DNA of 8,141 bases from Pseudomonadota bacterium (lineage in GTDB: Bacteria; Pseudomonadota; Gammaproteobacteria; Burkholderiales; Ferrovaceae): positions 1-8,141 of the forward strand of contig JAJYQG010000202.1 of the NCBI GenBank assembly GCA_021794775.1. The letters are read 5' to 3'. Each line of letters starts with the position of its first letter. Within the stretch, counting starts at the first letter, position 1. Below, one piece after another: positions 1 through 8,141 of this stretch. Both the position numbers and the translations under genes were made by a program. The notes under the pieces were generated by a model. The model saw only the letters and a program-made list of their open reading frames with translations, did not search any database and had not been told where the DNA came from.

Positions 1-979
1 CGAGCAGGGCACCCACCGCTTTTCTCTCTTCTTCCAGTTCACGCCAGGTGGTCTCGATCATGGACCGTGCCGCGGGCCCCAGCTCAATGTCCTTGACGAT
101 ATGGTAACGCCCTTCGCGGCAAATCACAGGAAGTCCACACATCAAGCCTTCCGGAATGCCATAACAGCCATCGGAGGGAACCCCCATGGTGACCCAGTCG
201 CCCTCCGCCGTTCCGTGAATCCAGTCGTGCATATGGCCCAGGGCGGCATTGGCTGCGGAAGCTGCCGACGACAATCCACGGGTTTCGATGACCGCAGCCC
301 CCCGTTTTTGCACGGTGGGGATGAAGTCGCGTTCGATCCATGCGGTATCCTGGAGAAAACGCTCGAGTGACTCACCGCCGACGGTAACCTGGGACAGATC
401 GGGGTACTGGGTGGTTGAATGGTTGCCCCAGACGGTCATGCGGCGCAGCGCTGTGAGCGGCTGGTCGATCTTGAGGGACAGTTGGGCCAAAGCGCGGTTA
501 TGGTCGAGGCGCATCATGCTGCTGAAATTGTCGGGGCCGAGTTCGCGGCCGTGGTGGCGTGCGATCAGGCCATTGGTGTTGGCGGGATTGCCCACCACCA
601 GAACCTTGACATGACGGGCGGCAACTTCGGCCAAGGCGCGTCCTTGCGCCTGGAAGATGCTGCCATTGATGGTCAGCAGATCGCGCCGTTCCATGCCTTT
701 GGAGCGGGGTCGGCTGCCAATCAGAAAGGCGATGTCGATGTCGCGGAAAGCTACCGTGGGATCGGTGGACAGGGTCGTGCCGTGGATGAGCGGGAAGGCG
801 CAATCCTCCAGTTCCATCAACACGCCGCGCATGGTCTGCTCGGCGGCAGGGATGTCCAGCAATTGCAGAATGATGGGCTGATCCGGGCCCAACAGGTCAC
901 CGTGGGCGATGCGGAACAGGAGGCTGTAACAAATCTGGCCGCCGGCTCCGGTGATGGCGATACGCACGGGTTTTTTCAT
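1..979 (-). CDS. mdh: Malate dehydrogenase, NAD-dependent, C-terminal end cut by window edge
   Basis: Oxidises malate to oxaloacetate with NAD+ in the cytoplasm, closing the TCA cycle. The reading frame is open from ATG at 979 down to position 2, giving 326 residues and ending ...VGALL. Relatives are about 326-330 residues, so probably only the last residue or so and the stop are missing. The N-terminal dinucleotide loop is GAGGQI (residues 11-16). Substrate arginines are R92 and R98 (GMERRDLL), followed by NPANTN (131-136), the LDHNR motif with D159 and R162, and catalytic H187 in WGNHS. The type is that of Betaproteobacteria and Thermus, not the E. coli MDH type. Oddity: residue 17 is Cys where relatives I recall have Gly (GQIGYSLLF). 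The gene lies 22 nt after acnA with no terminator between them, so the two are probably co-transcribed. Confidence 0.97.
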   Translation of the reverse strand, partial: MKKPVRIAITGAGGQICYSLLFRIAHGDLLGPDQPIILQLLDIPAAEQTMRGVLMELEDCAFPLIHGTTLSTDPTVAFRDIDIAFLIGSRPRSKGMERRDLLTINGSIFQAQGRALAEVAARHVKVLVVGNPANTNGLIARHHGRELGPDNFSSMMRLDHNRALAQLSLKIDQPLTALRRMTVWGNHSTTQYPDLSQVTVGGESLERFLQDTAWIERDFIPTVQKRGAAVIETRGLSSAASAANAALGHMHDWIHGTAEGDWVTMGVPSDGCYGIPEGLMCGLPVICREGRYHIVKDIELGPAARSMIETTWRELEEERKAVGALL

Positions 980-985
980 GCAGGG

Positions 986-990
986 CTCCT
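986..990 (-). promoter_or_regulatory. Ribosome binding site of mdh
   Basis: AGGAG on the minus strand, six bases before the mdh ATG at 979. It lies in the 22-nt acnA-mdh gap and fixes the mdh start. The gap is too short for a promoter plus terminator, so translation most likely begins on the acnA-mdh transcript. Confidence 0.8.
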
Positions 991-1001
991 GAAGAAGACG
1001 G

Positions 1002-3662
<2,661 letters not shown>

Positions 3663-3717
3663 CGAAAGTCTCGGGTGGGCTAAGCCGTACTCAGGTTCAG
3701 GCCTGTATGTGACGGCG

Positions 3718-3746
3718 ATGCTAGAGTTGTTCGGCTTGTCTGTCAA
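3718..3746 (-). promoter_or_regulatory. Predicted sigma-70 promoter of acnA-mdh
   Basis: On the minus strand a perfect -35 TTGACA (3746-3741) is followed by a 17-bp spacer and a -10 TAGCAT (3723-3718, four of six consensus bases). The expected transcript start is near 3711, giving a leader of about 50 nt before the acnA ATG at 3662. The -35 lies inside the palindrome at 3742-3757, so a factor bound there would compete with RNA polymerase. This is a prediction from sequence only. Confidence 0.65.
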
Positions 3747-3757
3747 ATACATTTCAC
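3742..3757. promoter_or_regulatory. Imperfect palindrome, candidate operator between acnA and sdhC
   Basis: GTCAAATACATTTCAC pairs as GT-AAAT around a two-base centre with ATTT-AC, one C/C mismatch in each arm (six of seven pairs). It covers almost all of the acnA -35 and is centred about 42 bases upstream of the predicted sdh transcript start, a usual place for an activator that contacts polymerase at the -35. I do not recognise it as a Fur, FNR, CRP or ArcA site. The regulator is unknown. Confidence 0.35.
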
Positions 3758-3758
3758 G

Positions 3759-3767
3759 CTGTCACAG
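3759..3767. repeat. Short perfect palindrome CTGTCACAG in the shared promoter region
   Basis: CTGT-C-ACAG is a 4+1+4 perfect inverted repeat immediately to the right of the candidate operator. It occupies the place where a -35 for the sdh promoter would be expected. Its first six bases, CTGTCA, also occur at 3740-3745, 19 bp upstream, overlapping the acnA -35. It may be part of a composite binding site, but a nine-base palindrome can arise by chance. Confidence 0.25.
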
Positions 3768-3779
3768 TCGGCGAAAGGT

Positions 3780-3785
3780 TATACT
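3780..3785 (+). promoter_or_regulatory. Predicted -10 element of the sdhCDAB-sdhE-gltA promoter
   Basis: TATACT matches the sigma-70 -10 consensus in five of six bases. No hexamer 16-18 bp upstream resembles TTGACA (the 17-bp one is CGCTGT), and there is no clear TGn extended -10. The expected start is near 3792, giving a leader of about 28 nt before sdhC. A good -10 without a -35 fits a promoter that needs an activator. That is inference. Confidence 0.5.
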
Positions 3786-3805
3786 AGCTGGGGTAAAGAC
3801 ACGAC

Positions 3806-3820
3806 ATGACCCGCTTTTGA
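3806..3820 (+). other. Possible leader mini-ORF (MTRF) overlapping the sdhC start
   Basis: ATG ACC CGC TTT TGA encodes four residues. Its stop TGA (3818-3820) shares one base with the sdhC ATG (3820-3822), making a TGATG junction typical of translational coupling. It lies just after the predicted transcript start near 3792. The sdhC start has no Shine-Dalgarno of its own, so reinitiation after this mini-ORF is possible. The mini-ORF's own ribosome site is weak (AAAGA, 3795-3799). A four-codon frame can easily arise by chance. Confidence 0.25.
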
Positions 3821-4185
3821 TGAGAGCCCAGCGCCCCAAAAACCTTGATTTGACAACCATTCGCTTGCCCCTTCCGGGTGTGGTGTCGATCCTTCATCGC
3901 GCCAGCGGTGCGCTGCTGTTTCTTGTGGGAATCCCGGTTTTTCTCGATCGACTCGATCGGGCGACGCATCCCGACACCGCTACCCCTCTGTTGCCGCACG
4001 GGCTCGAACAACCCCTGCTGTGGCTGCTGACCTGGGCCTTTTTGCATCATTTCTGTGCGGGCATCCGCTTCCTGCTGCTCGATGTCCATTGCGGCACGGA
4101 GCGCGTGCAGGCGCGTCGTTCCAGCGTGGCGGTGTTGCTGGCGAGTGGCGTCCTGACGCTGGTGCTGGGAGGCTGGCTATGGTGA
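3820..4185 (+). CDS. sdhC: Succinate dehydrogenase cytochrome b556 subunit (membrane anchor)
   Basis: One of two membrane subunits that anchor succinate dehydrogenase (complex II) in the inner membrane, hold haem b and form the ubiquinone pocket. It has 121 residues. The N-terminus RPKNLDLTTIRLPLPG followed by SILHRASG is the family signature; S23 and R27 correspond to E. coli quinone-site S27 and R31. Three membrane segments fall at roughly residues 20-42, 63-88 and 103-121. H77 in HHFCAGIRFLLLD aligns with the E. coli haem ligand H84; the second E. coli His (H91) is Phe84 here. The frame is open further upstream, but the family N-terminus and the predicted transcript start both support the ATG at 3820. 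It overlaps sdhD by 7 nt. Confidence 0.93.
   Translation: MRAQRPKNLDLTTIRLPLPGVVSILHRASGALLFLVGIPVFLDRLDRATHPDTATPLLPHGLEQPLLWLLTWAFLHHFCAGIRFLLLDVHCGTERVQARRSSVAVLLASGVLTLVLGGWLW
4167..4172 (+). promoter_or_regulatory. Ribosome binding site of sdhD inside sdhC
   Basis: GGGAGG lies six bases before the sdhD ATG at 4179, within the last codons of sdhC. It supports that start over the GTG at 4182. Confidence 0.7.
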
Positions 4186-4523
4186 AACGCATCGTGGTAG
4201 GGGCCCATTACGGTTTGCGCGATTGGTTGGTGCAGCGCGTCACGGCAGTGATCATGGCCTTGTATGCCGTGCTGGCCCTGACATGGGTCTTGATCGAACG
4301 ACCGGCAGATGCCAGCGCCTGGCAGCATGGATTGCATGGACGGGGGGTGCGCATCGCCACCTTCCTGTTTGTTCTGTCGCTGGCTTGGCATGCCTGGATC
4401 GGGCTGCGCGATATTTTCATGGATTACATCAAACCGGTAGGGGTGCGGCTGGCCTGCGAAGTGCTGGTGATCGTGGCCTTGCTGGCTCAGGTTTTGTGGG
4501 CCGCTGAGATTTTATGGGGGTGA
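4179..4523 (+). CDS. sdhD: Succinate dehydrogenase hydrophobic membrane anchor subunit
   Basis: Second membrane anchor of complex II, pairing with SdhC to bind haem b and ubiquinone. It has 114 residues, like E. coli SdhD (115). Three membrane segments fall at roughly residues 18-40, 58-80 and 90-112. The signature HAWIGLRDIFMDYIKP carries H71 (haem ligand) and D82-Y83 (quinone site), at the same residue numbers as in E. coli. R20 lies in the WLVQR entry to the first helix. The ATG overlaps the sdhC stop in ATGGTGA, so the pair is probably translationally coupled and made in equal amounts. The stop codon lies inside the ribosome site of sdhA. Confidence 0.94.
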   Translation: MVKRIVVGAHYGLRDWLVQRVTAVIMALYAVLALTWVLIERPADASAWQHGLHGRGVRIATFLFVLSLAWHAWIGLRDIFMDYIKPVGVRLACEVLVIVALLAQVLWAAEILWG

Positions 4524-4524
4524 T
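4516..4524 (+). promoter_or_regulatory. Strong ribosome binding site deciding the GTG start of sdhA
   Basis: GGGGGTGAT differs from the anti-16S match GGAGGTGAT by one base and ends seven bases (counted from the last G of the run) before GTG at 4528. No ATG lies in frame nearby, and the GTG gives the normal SdhA N-terminus. The site includes the sdhD stop codon. Confidence 0.75.
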
Positions 4525-4527
4525 GGT

Positions 4528-6291
4528 GTGGCGTTGAACAAACAGGTGTTTGATGCCGTGATCGTCGGTGGTGGCGGATCGGGGTTGCGGGCAGCGTTGC
4601 AACTCTCCGAGGCCGGCTATGCCGTGGCGGTGTTTTCCAAGGTGTTTCCCACCCGTTCCCATACGGTGGCGGCGCAAGGTGGGGTGGGTGCGTCTTTGGG
4701 CAATATGCAGGAAGACCATTGGTTGTGGCATATGTACGATACCATCAAGGGTTCCGATTACCTGGGGGACCAGGATGCCATCGAGTTCATGTGCCGCAAG
4801 GCGCCGGAGCTGGTGTATGAGCTCGAACATTTCGGCATGCCCTTCGACCGCAATCCGGATGGCACCATTTATCAGCGTCCCTTTGGCGGACATACCCAGC
4901 ATTTTGGCCAGAAGCCGGTTCAACGTGCCTGCGCTGCCGCCGACCGTACCGGCCATGCCCTGCTGCATACCCTGTATCAGCGTAACCTGCGTTCCCAATG
5001 CCAGTTCTTTGTCGAATGGATGACCCTGGATCTGATCCGCGATCGTGAGGGGGCCGTGGTCGGTGTCATCGCCCTGGAGATGGAAACGGGCCAGGTGGTG
5101 TTGTTTCAGTCGCGGGTGGTGGTGCTGGCCACCGGAGGGGCCGGGCGCATTTATCAGTCGAGCACCAATGCCTTCATCAACACCGGGGATGGCTTGGGTA
5201 TGGCGGCGCGGGCGGGCATTCCTCTGGAAGACATGGAATTCTGGCAGTTTCACCCCACCGGTGTTGCCGGCGCTGGGGTGCTGATCACCGAAGGGGTGCG
5301 CGGCGAAGGCGGCATCCTGCTCAATGCCTTGGGAGAGCGTTTCATGGAACGCTATGCGCCCAACATGAAAGATCTGGCCAGCCGCGATGTGGTGTCGCGC
5401 GCCATGGATCAGGAGATCAAGGAAGGACGCGGGGTTGGACCGGACAAGGATCATGTCCTGCTCAAACTCGACCATCTGGGCGAAGAGGTGATTCACAAGC
5501 GGTTGCCCGGCATTCGGGAAATCGCGCTCAAGTTTGCTTCCGTCGATCCAGCCCGTGAGCCCATTCCGGTGGTGCCCACCTGCCATTATCAGATGGGTGG
5601 GATTCCGACCAATTACTACGGTCAGGTGGTGGTCCCCCGTGGTCAACAGCATGCCGAACCGGTGTCCGGCTTGTACGCCATCGGCGAATGCGCCTGCGTC
5701 TCGGTGCATGGGGCCAACCGCCTGGGGACCAACTCTCTGCTCGATCTGTTGGTATTCGGTAAGTCGGCGGGTGACCATATCGTCGCCTGGCTCAAGACCC
5801 GTCCCGAGCAGCGTGATCTTCCCCGGCGCGCCGAAGAGTCGACGTTGGCCCGTCTTGCCGAGCTCGAACGTGACGATGCCGGAGAATCGGTGGCTCAGCT
5901 CGGTGCCGACATGCGCCGGGTGGTGCAATCCCATGCCGGCGTATTCCGCACGGGTGACTTGTTGCGGGAAGGGGTGGAGAAAATGCGCGAGTTGTCCGAG
6001 CGCGCAGCCCGTTTGAGAATCGGGGACAAGAGCCAGGTGTTCAACACCGCCCGCATCGAAGCCCTGGAATTGCAGAACCTCATGATCGTCGCTGAGGCTA
6101 CTCTGGTCTCGGCGTTGGCCCGGGAGGAAAGTCGTGGGGCTCATGCGCGCGACGACTTCCCCGAACGGGATGACCGCGAATGGCTGAAGCATAGCCTATG
6201 GTACCTGGAAGGCAGCCGCATGGCGTACAAACCGGTCAACCTGCAGCCACTGACCGTCGAATCGTTTGAGCCCAAGGTCCGACTGTACTGA
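4528..6291 (+). CDS. sdhA: Succinate dehydrogenase flavoprotein subunit
   Basis: Catalytic subunit of complex II. It oxidises succinate to fumarate on the cytoplasmic face and passes electrons through covalent FAD to SdhB. It has 587 residues (E. coli 588) with a GTG start. The FAD-binding glycine loop GGGGSG is at residues 14-19. H45 in SHTVAAQGG is the covalent FAD attachment site. Substrate and catalytic residues are H242 (FHPTG), R286 (SRDVVSRA), H353 (TCHYQMGG) and R398 (GANRLGTNSLLD), matching E. coli H242, R286, H354 and R399. The C-terminal helical domain ends in YKPVNLQPLTVESF. It follows sdhD by 4 nt and precedes sdhB by 7 nt. FAD attachment is expected to be assisted by SdhE, encoded downstream. 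All key residues are present. Confidence 0.98.
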   Translation: MALNKQVFDAVIVGGGGSGLRAALQLSEAGYAVAVFSKVFPTRSHTVAAQGGVGASLGNMQEDHWLWHMYDTIKGSDYLGDQDAIEFMCRKAPELVYELEHFGMPFDRNPDGTIYQRPFGGHTQHFGQKPVQRACAAADRTGHALLHTLYQRNLRSQCQFFVEWMTLDLIRDREGAVVGVIALEMETGQVVLFQSRVVVLATGGAGRIYQSSTNAFINTGDGLGMAARAGIPLEDMEFWQFHPTGVAGAGVLITEGVRGEGGILLNALGERFMERYAPNMKDLASRDVVSRAMDQEIKEGRGVGPDKDHVLLKLDHLGEEVIHKRLPGIREIALKFASVDPAREPIPVVPTCHYQMGGIPTNYYGQVVVPRGQQHAEPVSGLYAIGECACVSVHGANRLGTNSLLDLLVFGKSAGDHIVAWLKTRPEQRDLPRRAEESTLARLAELERDDAGESVAQLGADMRRVVQSHAGVFRTGDLLREGVEKMRELSERAARLRIGDKSQVFNTARIEALELQNLMIVAEATLVSALAREESRGAHARDDFPERDDREWLKHSLWYLEGSRMAYKPVNLQPLTVESFEPKVRLY

Positions 6292-6293
6292 GG
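6290..6293 (+). promoter_or_regulatory. Ribosome binding site of sdhB
   Basis: GAGG overlaps the last two bases of the sdhA stop codon and lies five bases before the sdhB ATG at 6299. It favours this start over the TTG in frame at 6266, inside sdhA. Confidence 0.65.
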
Positions 6294-6298
6294 ATTCT

Positions 6299-7006
6299 AT
6301 GAAAAAAGTCATGAAATTCAGTATCTATCGATATAATCCTGAGAAAGATTCCAAGCCTTATATGCAGGATTATGAAGTGGCGCTGCAGCCGACGGATCGC
6401 ATGTTGCTGGATGCGATATTGCGCATCAAGGCCCTCGACGACAGTTTGGGCTTGCGCAAATCCTGCCGCGAAGGGGTCTGTGGCTCGGATGGCATGAACA
6501 TCAATGGACGTAATGGACTGGCTTGCATTACGCCCATCGAGGGATTGAAGGAACCGGTGGTGTTGCGTCCTCTGCCGGGGTTGCCGGTGATTCGTGACCT
6601 GATCGTCGACATGGGGCAGTTTTTCAAGCAGTACCATTCGGTCAAACCCTACCTGGTGACCCACTCGCCAACACCGCAAAAGGAGCGACGGCAGTCTCCG
6701 GAGGATCGCGAAGAGCTGAACGGGCTTTATGAATGCATTTTATGTGCTTGTTGCAGCACGGCTTGCCCCTCGTTCTGGTGGAATCCGGACAAGTTCCTGG
6801 GTCCGGCAGCCTTGTTGCAGGCCTACCGCTTCATCGCCGACACGCGCGATGAGCTGACGCGTGAGCGTTTGGACGATCTGGAAGACCCCTACCGCCTGTT
6901 TCGCTGCCACACCATCATGAGTTGTGCCGAGGTTTGTCCCAAGGGCTTGAATCCGACCGCTGCCATTGGCAAGATCAAGGCGGAGATGGTCAAACGCATG
7001 GTGTGA
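6299..7006 (+). CDS. sdhB: Succinate dehydrogenase iron-sulfur subunit
   Basis: Carries electrons from FAD in SdhA to ubiquinone through three iron-sulfur clusters. It has 235 residues (E. coli 238). The N-terminal ferredoxin-like domain binds the [2Fe-2S] cluster with C56, C61, D64 and C76; Asp in third place also occurs in E. coli. The C-terminal domain has the [4Fe-4S] ligands C146, C149, C152 and C213, and the [3Fe-4S] ligands C156, C203 and C209. Quinone-site residues P157, W160, W161, H204 and I206 are all present, which favours succinate:ubiquinone oxidoreductase over a menaquinone fumarate reductase. An upstream TTG at 6266 would add 11 residues without family support. It sits between sdhA (7-nt gap) and sdhE (4-nt gap). 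Confidence 0.98.
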   Translation: MKKVMKFSIYRYNPEKDSKPYMQDYEVALQPTDRMLLDAILRIKALDDSLGLRKSCREGVCGSDGMNINGRNGLACITPIEGLKEPVVLRPLPGLPVIRDLIVDMGQFFKQYHSVKPYLVTHSPTPQKERRQSPEDREELNGLYECILCACCSTACPSFWWNPDKFLGPAALLQAYRFIADTRDELTRERLDDLEDPYRLFRCHTIMSCAEVCPKGLNPTAAIGKIKAEMVKRMV

Positions 7007-7010
7007 ATGG

Positions 7011-7277
7011 ATGACAGGCCAGGAAGAAGAGGAAACGCGGGAGCTCGAGCGCCTGCGTTGGCGCAGTCGCCGTGGTTTGCTGGAGACCGATGTGCTGCTG
7101 CAGCGCTTTGTGAACCGCCATCTCGCCGGTCTTGAGCGCGAAGAACGGGATTGCTATGCAGAGTTGCTGGCGCTGGATGACAATACCCTGCTGGACTATG
7201 TGTTGGGGCGCAAGCCGGTTAAACTGCGCTGGCAGGGGTTGATAAGACGGATTGGTGAAACGGACGGCATGTCCTGA
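7011..7277 (+). CDS. sdhE: FAD assembly factor SdhE (succinate dehydrogenase assembly factor 2 family)
   Basis: Small soluble helical protein that helps attach FAD covalently to SdhA. It has 88 residues, usual for the family (formerly YgfY, DUF339). The diagnostic RGxxE motif is R21-G-L-L-E25, within LRWRSRRGLLETDVLL. A second conserved stretch, LLALDDNTLLDYVLGRKP, follows in the C-terminal half. The N-terminus is unusually acidic (EEEET). The ATG at 7011 is 4 nt after the sdhB stop and lacks a clear Shine-Dalgarno, so translation may depend on ribosomes finishing sdhB. An ATG at 7007 is out of frame. Location beside sdhA, its client, supports the call. Confidence 0.93.
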   Translation: MTGQEEEETRELERLRWRSRRGLLETDVLLQRFVNRHLAGLEREERDCYAELLALDDNTLLDYVLGRKPVKLRWQGLIRRIGETDGMS

Positions 7278-7278
7278 T

Positions 7279-7282
7279 GGAG
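7279..7282 (+). promoter_or_regulatory. Ribosome binding site of gltA
   Basis: GGAG lies in the 12-nt gap after sdhE. It is seven bases before the ATG at 7290 and four before the adjacent in-frame ATG at 7287. The better spacing favours 7290; the choice changes only one Met. Confidence 0.6.
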
Positions 7283-7289
7283 AGTGATG

Positions 7290-8141
7290 ATGATTGAACG
7301 GGGAAAAGTGACGCTTGAGCTGGATGGTGAGCGGATCGAGTTGCCCTTGTACGGTGGGGCGTTGGGGCCCAATGTGGTGGACATACGCGCGTTGTCCCAG
7401 CAGTTGGGGGTGTTTACCTTCGATCCCGGATTTCTGTCGACGGCCAGTTGCCAGTCGGCCATCACCTACATCGATGGAGATGCAGGTCTGCTCTACTACC
7501 GTGGCTATCCCATCGAACAGCTGGCCGAGCATGCGGACTTCATGGAGGTCTGCTATCTGTTGCTCAACGGAGAATTGCCCACGGCCATTCAAAAAGCTCT
7601 CTTCGAGAACAACATCCGGCGCCATACCATGGTGCATGACCAGCTTCATAACTTTTTCAAGGGATTCCGGCGCGACGCCCATCCCATGGCGGTGATGGTG
7701 GGGGTGGTGGGTGCCTTGTCGGCGTTCTATCACGATGCGCTCAAAATCACCAATGCCGAACATCGCGCCATTTCGGCGACGCGCCTGATTGCCAAGGTGC
7801 CCACCATTGCCGCCATGTGTTACCGCTACAACAAAGGGTTGCCGTTCATGTATCCGCGCAACGACCTGAGTTTTGCGGCCAATTTCCTGCACATGATGTT
7901 CGCCACGCCCTGTGAAGAATATGTGCCCAACCCGGTGTTGGTGCGTGCTTTCGACCGGATTCTGACATTGCACGCCGATCATGAACAGAACGCCTCGACC
8001 TCGACCGTGCGCCTGGCAGGTTCCAGCGGAGCCAACCCCTTTGCATGCATCGCAGCCGGCATCGCGGCGTTATGGGGCCCAGCCCATGGCGGGGCCAATG
8101 AGGCGGTGTTGAAACAGCTCGAAGAAATCGGTGATGTCTCC
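7290..8141 (+). CDS. gltA: Citrate synthase (type II, hexameric kind), C-terminus cut by window edge
   Basis: Condenses oxaloacetate and acetyl-CoA to citrate, the entry step of the TCA cycle. Residues 1-284 of roughly 430 are present. The N-terminal beta-rich region ([18 protein letters not shown]) is typical of Gram-negative type II enzymes. [15 protein letters not shown] carries the oxaloacetate-binding H228, and [10 protein letters not shown] carries catalytic H266 (E. coli H264). The other catalytic His and Asp (E. coli H305 and D362) lie beyond the window. C208 in [10 protein letters not shown] aligns with E. coli C206 of the NADH allosteric site, so NADH inhibition is plausible but unproven. 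It is last of the visible plus-strand genes, 12 nt after sdhE, and most likely shares their transcript. Whether other genes follow cannot be seen. Confidence 0.97.
   Translation, partial: MIERGKVTLELDGERIELPLYGGALGPNVVDIRALSQQLGVFTFDPGFLSTASCQSAITYIDGDAGLLYYRGYPIEQLAEHADFMEVCYLLLNGELPTAIQKALFENNIRRHTMVHDQLHNFFKGFRRDAHPMAVMVGVVGALSAFYHDALKITNAEHRAISATRLIAKVPTIAAMCYRYNKGLPFMYPRNDLSFAANFLHMMFATPCEEYVPNPVLVRAFDRILTLHADHEQNASTSTVRLAGSSGANPFACIAAGIAALWGPAHGGANEAVLKQLEEIGDVS

Noticed and set aside
980..1001. Possible terminator or promoter between acnA and mdh
   Set aside because: Only 22 bases, containing the mdh ribosome site and no hairpin with a T run.
3678..3705. Small palindromes GGCTAAGCC and CAGGCCTG in the acnA leader, considered as an iron-response or riboswitch structure
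   Set aside because: Stems are only four pairs with loops too small to fold in RNA. No IRE-like CAGUGN loop or other known riboswitch pattern is present.
3708..3723. TGTGA half-site suggesting a CRP-type box
   Set aside because: The second half six bases on is TGCTA rather than TCACA, and a TCACA at 3762-3766 has no partner at the right spacing.
4429..6192. 587-codon open frame on the minus strand opposite sdhA
   Set aside because: It lies almost entirely antisense to a fully conserved sdhA, has no recognisable domain, and is rich in His, Gly, Pro and Gln as mirror frames of GC-rich genes are. The equal length to SdhA is coincidence.
6990..7982. 330-codon minus-strand frame opposite sdhE and gltA
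   Set aside because: Mirror frame of two conserved genes with no family-like sequence.

Overview
The window is a compact, fully coding block of tricarboxylic acid (TCA) cycle genes in two divergent transcription units. Reading leftward on the minus strand are acnA (aconitase A) and then mdh (malate dehydrogenase), which loses only its last residue or so and its stop codon at the window edge. Reading rightward on the plus strand are sdhC, sdhD, sdhA, sdhB, sdhE and gltA. The last is citrate synthase, cut off by the right edge after 284 codons. There are no RNA genes, mobile elements, CRISPR arrays or sizeable gene-free stretches. The only real intergenic region is the 157 bp between the acnA and sdhC starts.

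Organism: the order sdhCDAB-sdhE-gltA, an Mdh of the Betaproteobacteria/Thermus type rather than the E. coli type, and a four-subunit ubiquinone-type succinate dehydrogenase all suggest a Gram-negative proteobacterium, most likely a betaproteobacterium. DNA is moderately GC-rich. I cannot name a genus, and a gammaproteobacterium outside the Enterobacteria is not excluded.

How the genes work together: GltA makes citrate, AcnA isomerises it to isocitrate, SdhCDAB oxidises succinate to fumarate and passes electrons to ubiquinone in the inner membrane, SdhE helps attach FAD to SdhA, and Mdh regenerates oxaloacetate for GltA. The isocitrate dehydrogenase, 2-oxoglutarate dehydrogenase, succinyl-CoA synthetase and fumarase steps are not encoded here.

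Regulation: the shared 157 bp holds a strong predicted acnA promoter (perfect TTGACA, 17-bp spacer, TAGCAT). Facing it is an sdh promoter with a good -10 (TATACT) but no recognisable -35. An imperfect 16-bp palindrome covers the acnA -35 and is centred near -42 of the predicted sdh start. A single factor could therefore repress acnA-mdh and activate sdh-gltA. A four-codon reading frame (MTRF) sits just before sdhC and shares a TGATG stop/start overlap with it.

The enzymes look intact and conventional, with nearly all checked catalytic and cofactor residues present. I see no evidence for an undescribed system. The points worth a second look are the divergent promoter, the mini-ORF and a few residue substitutions.
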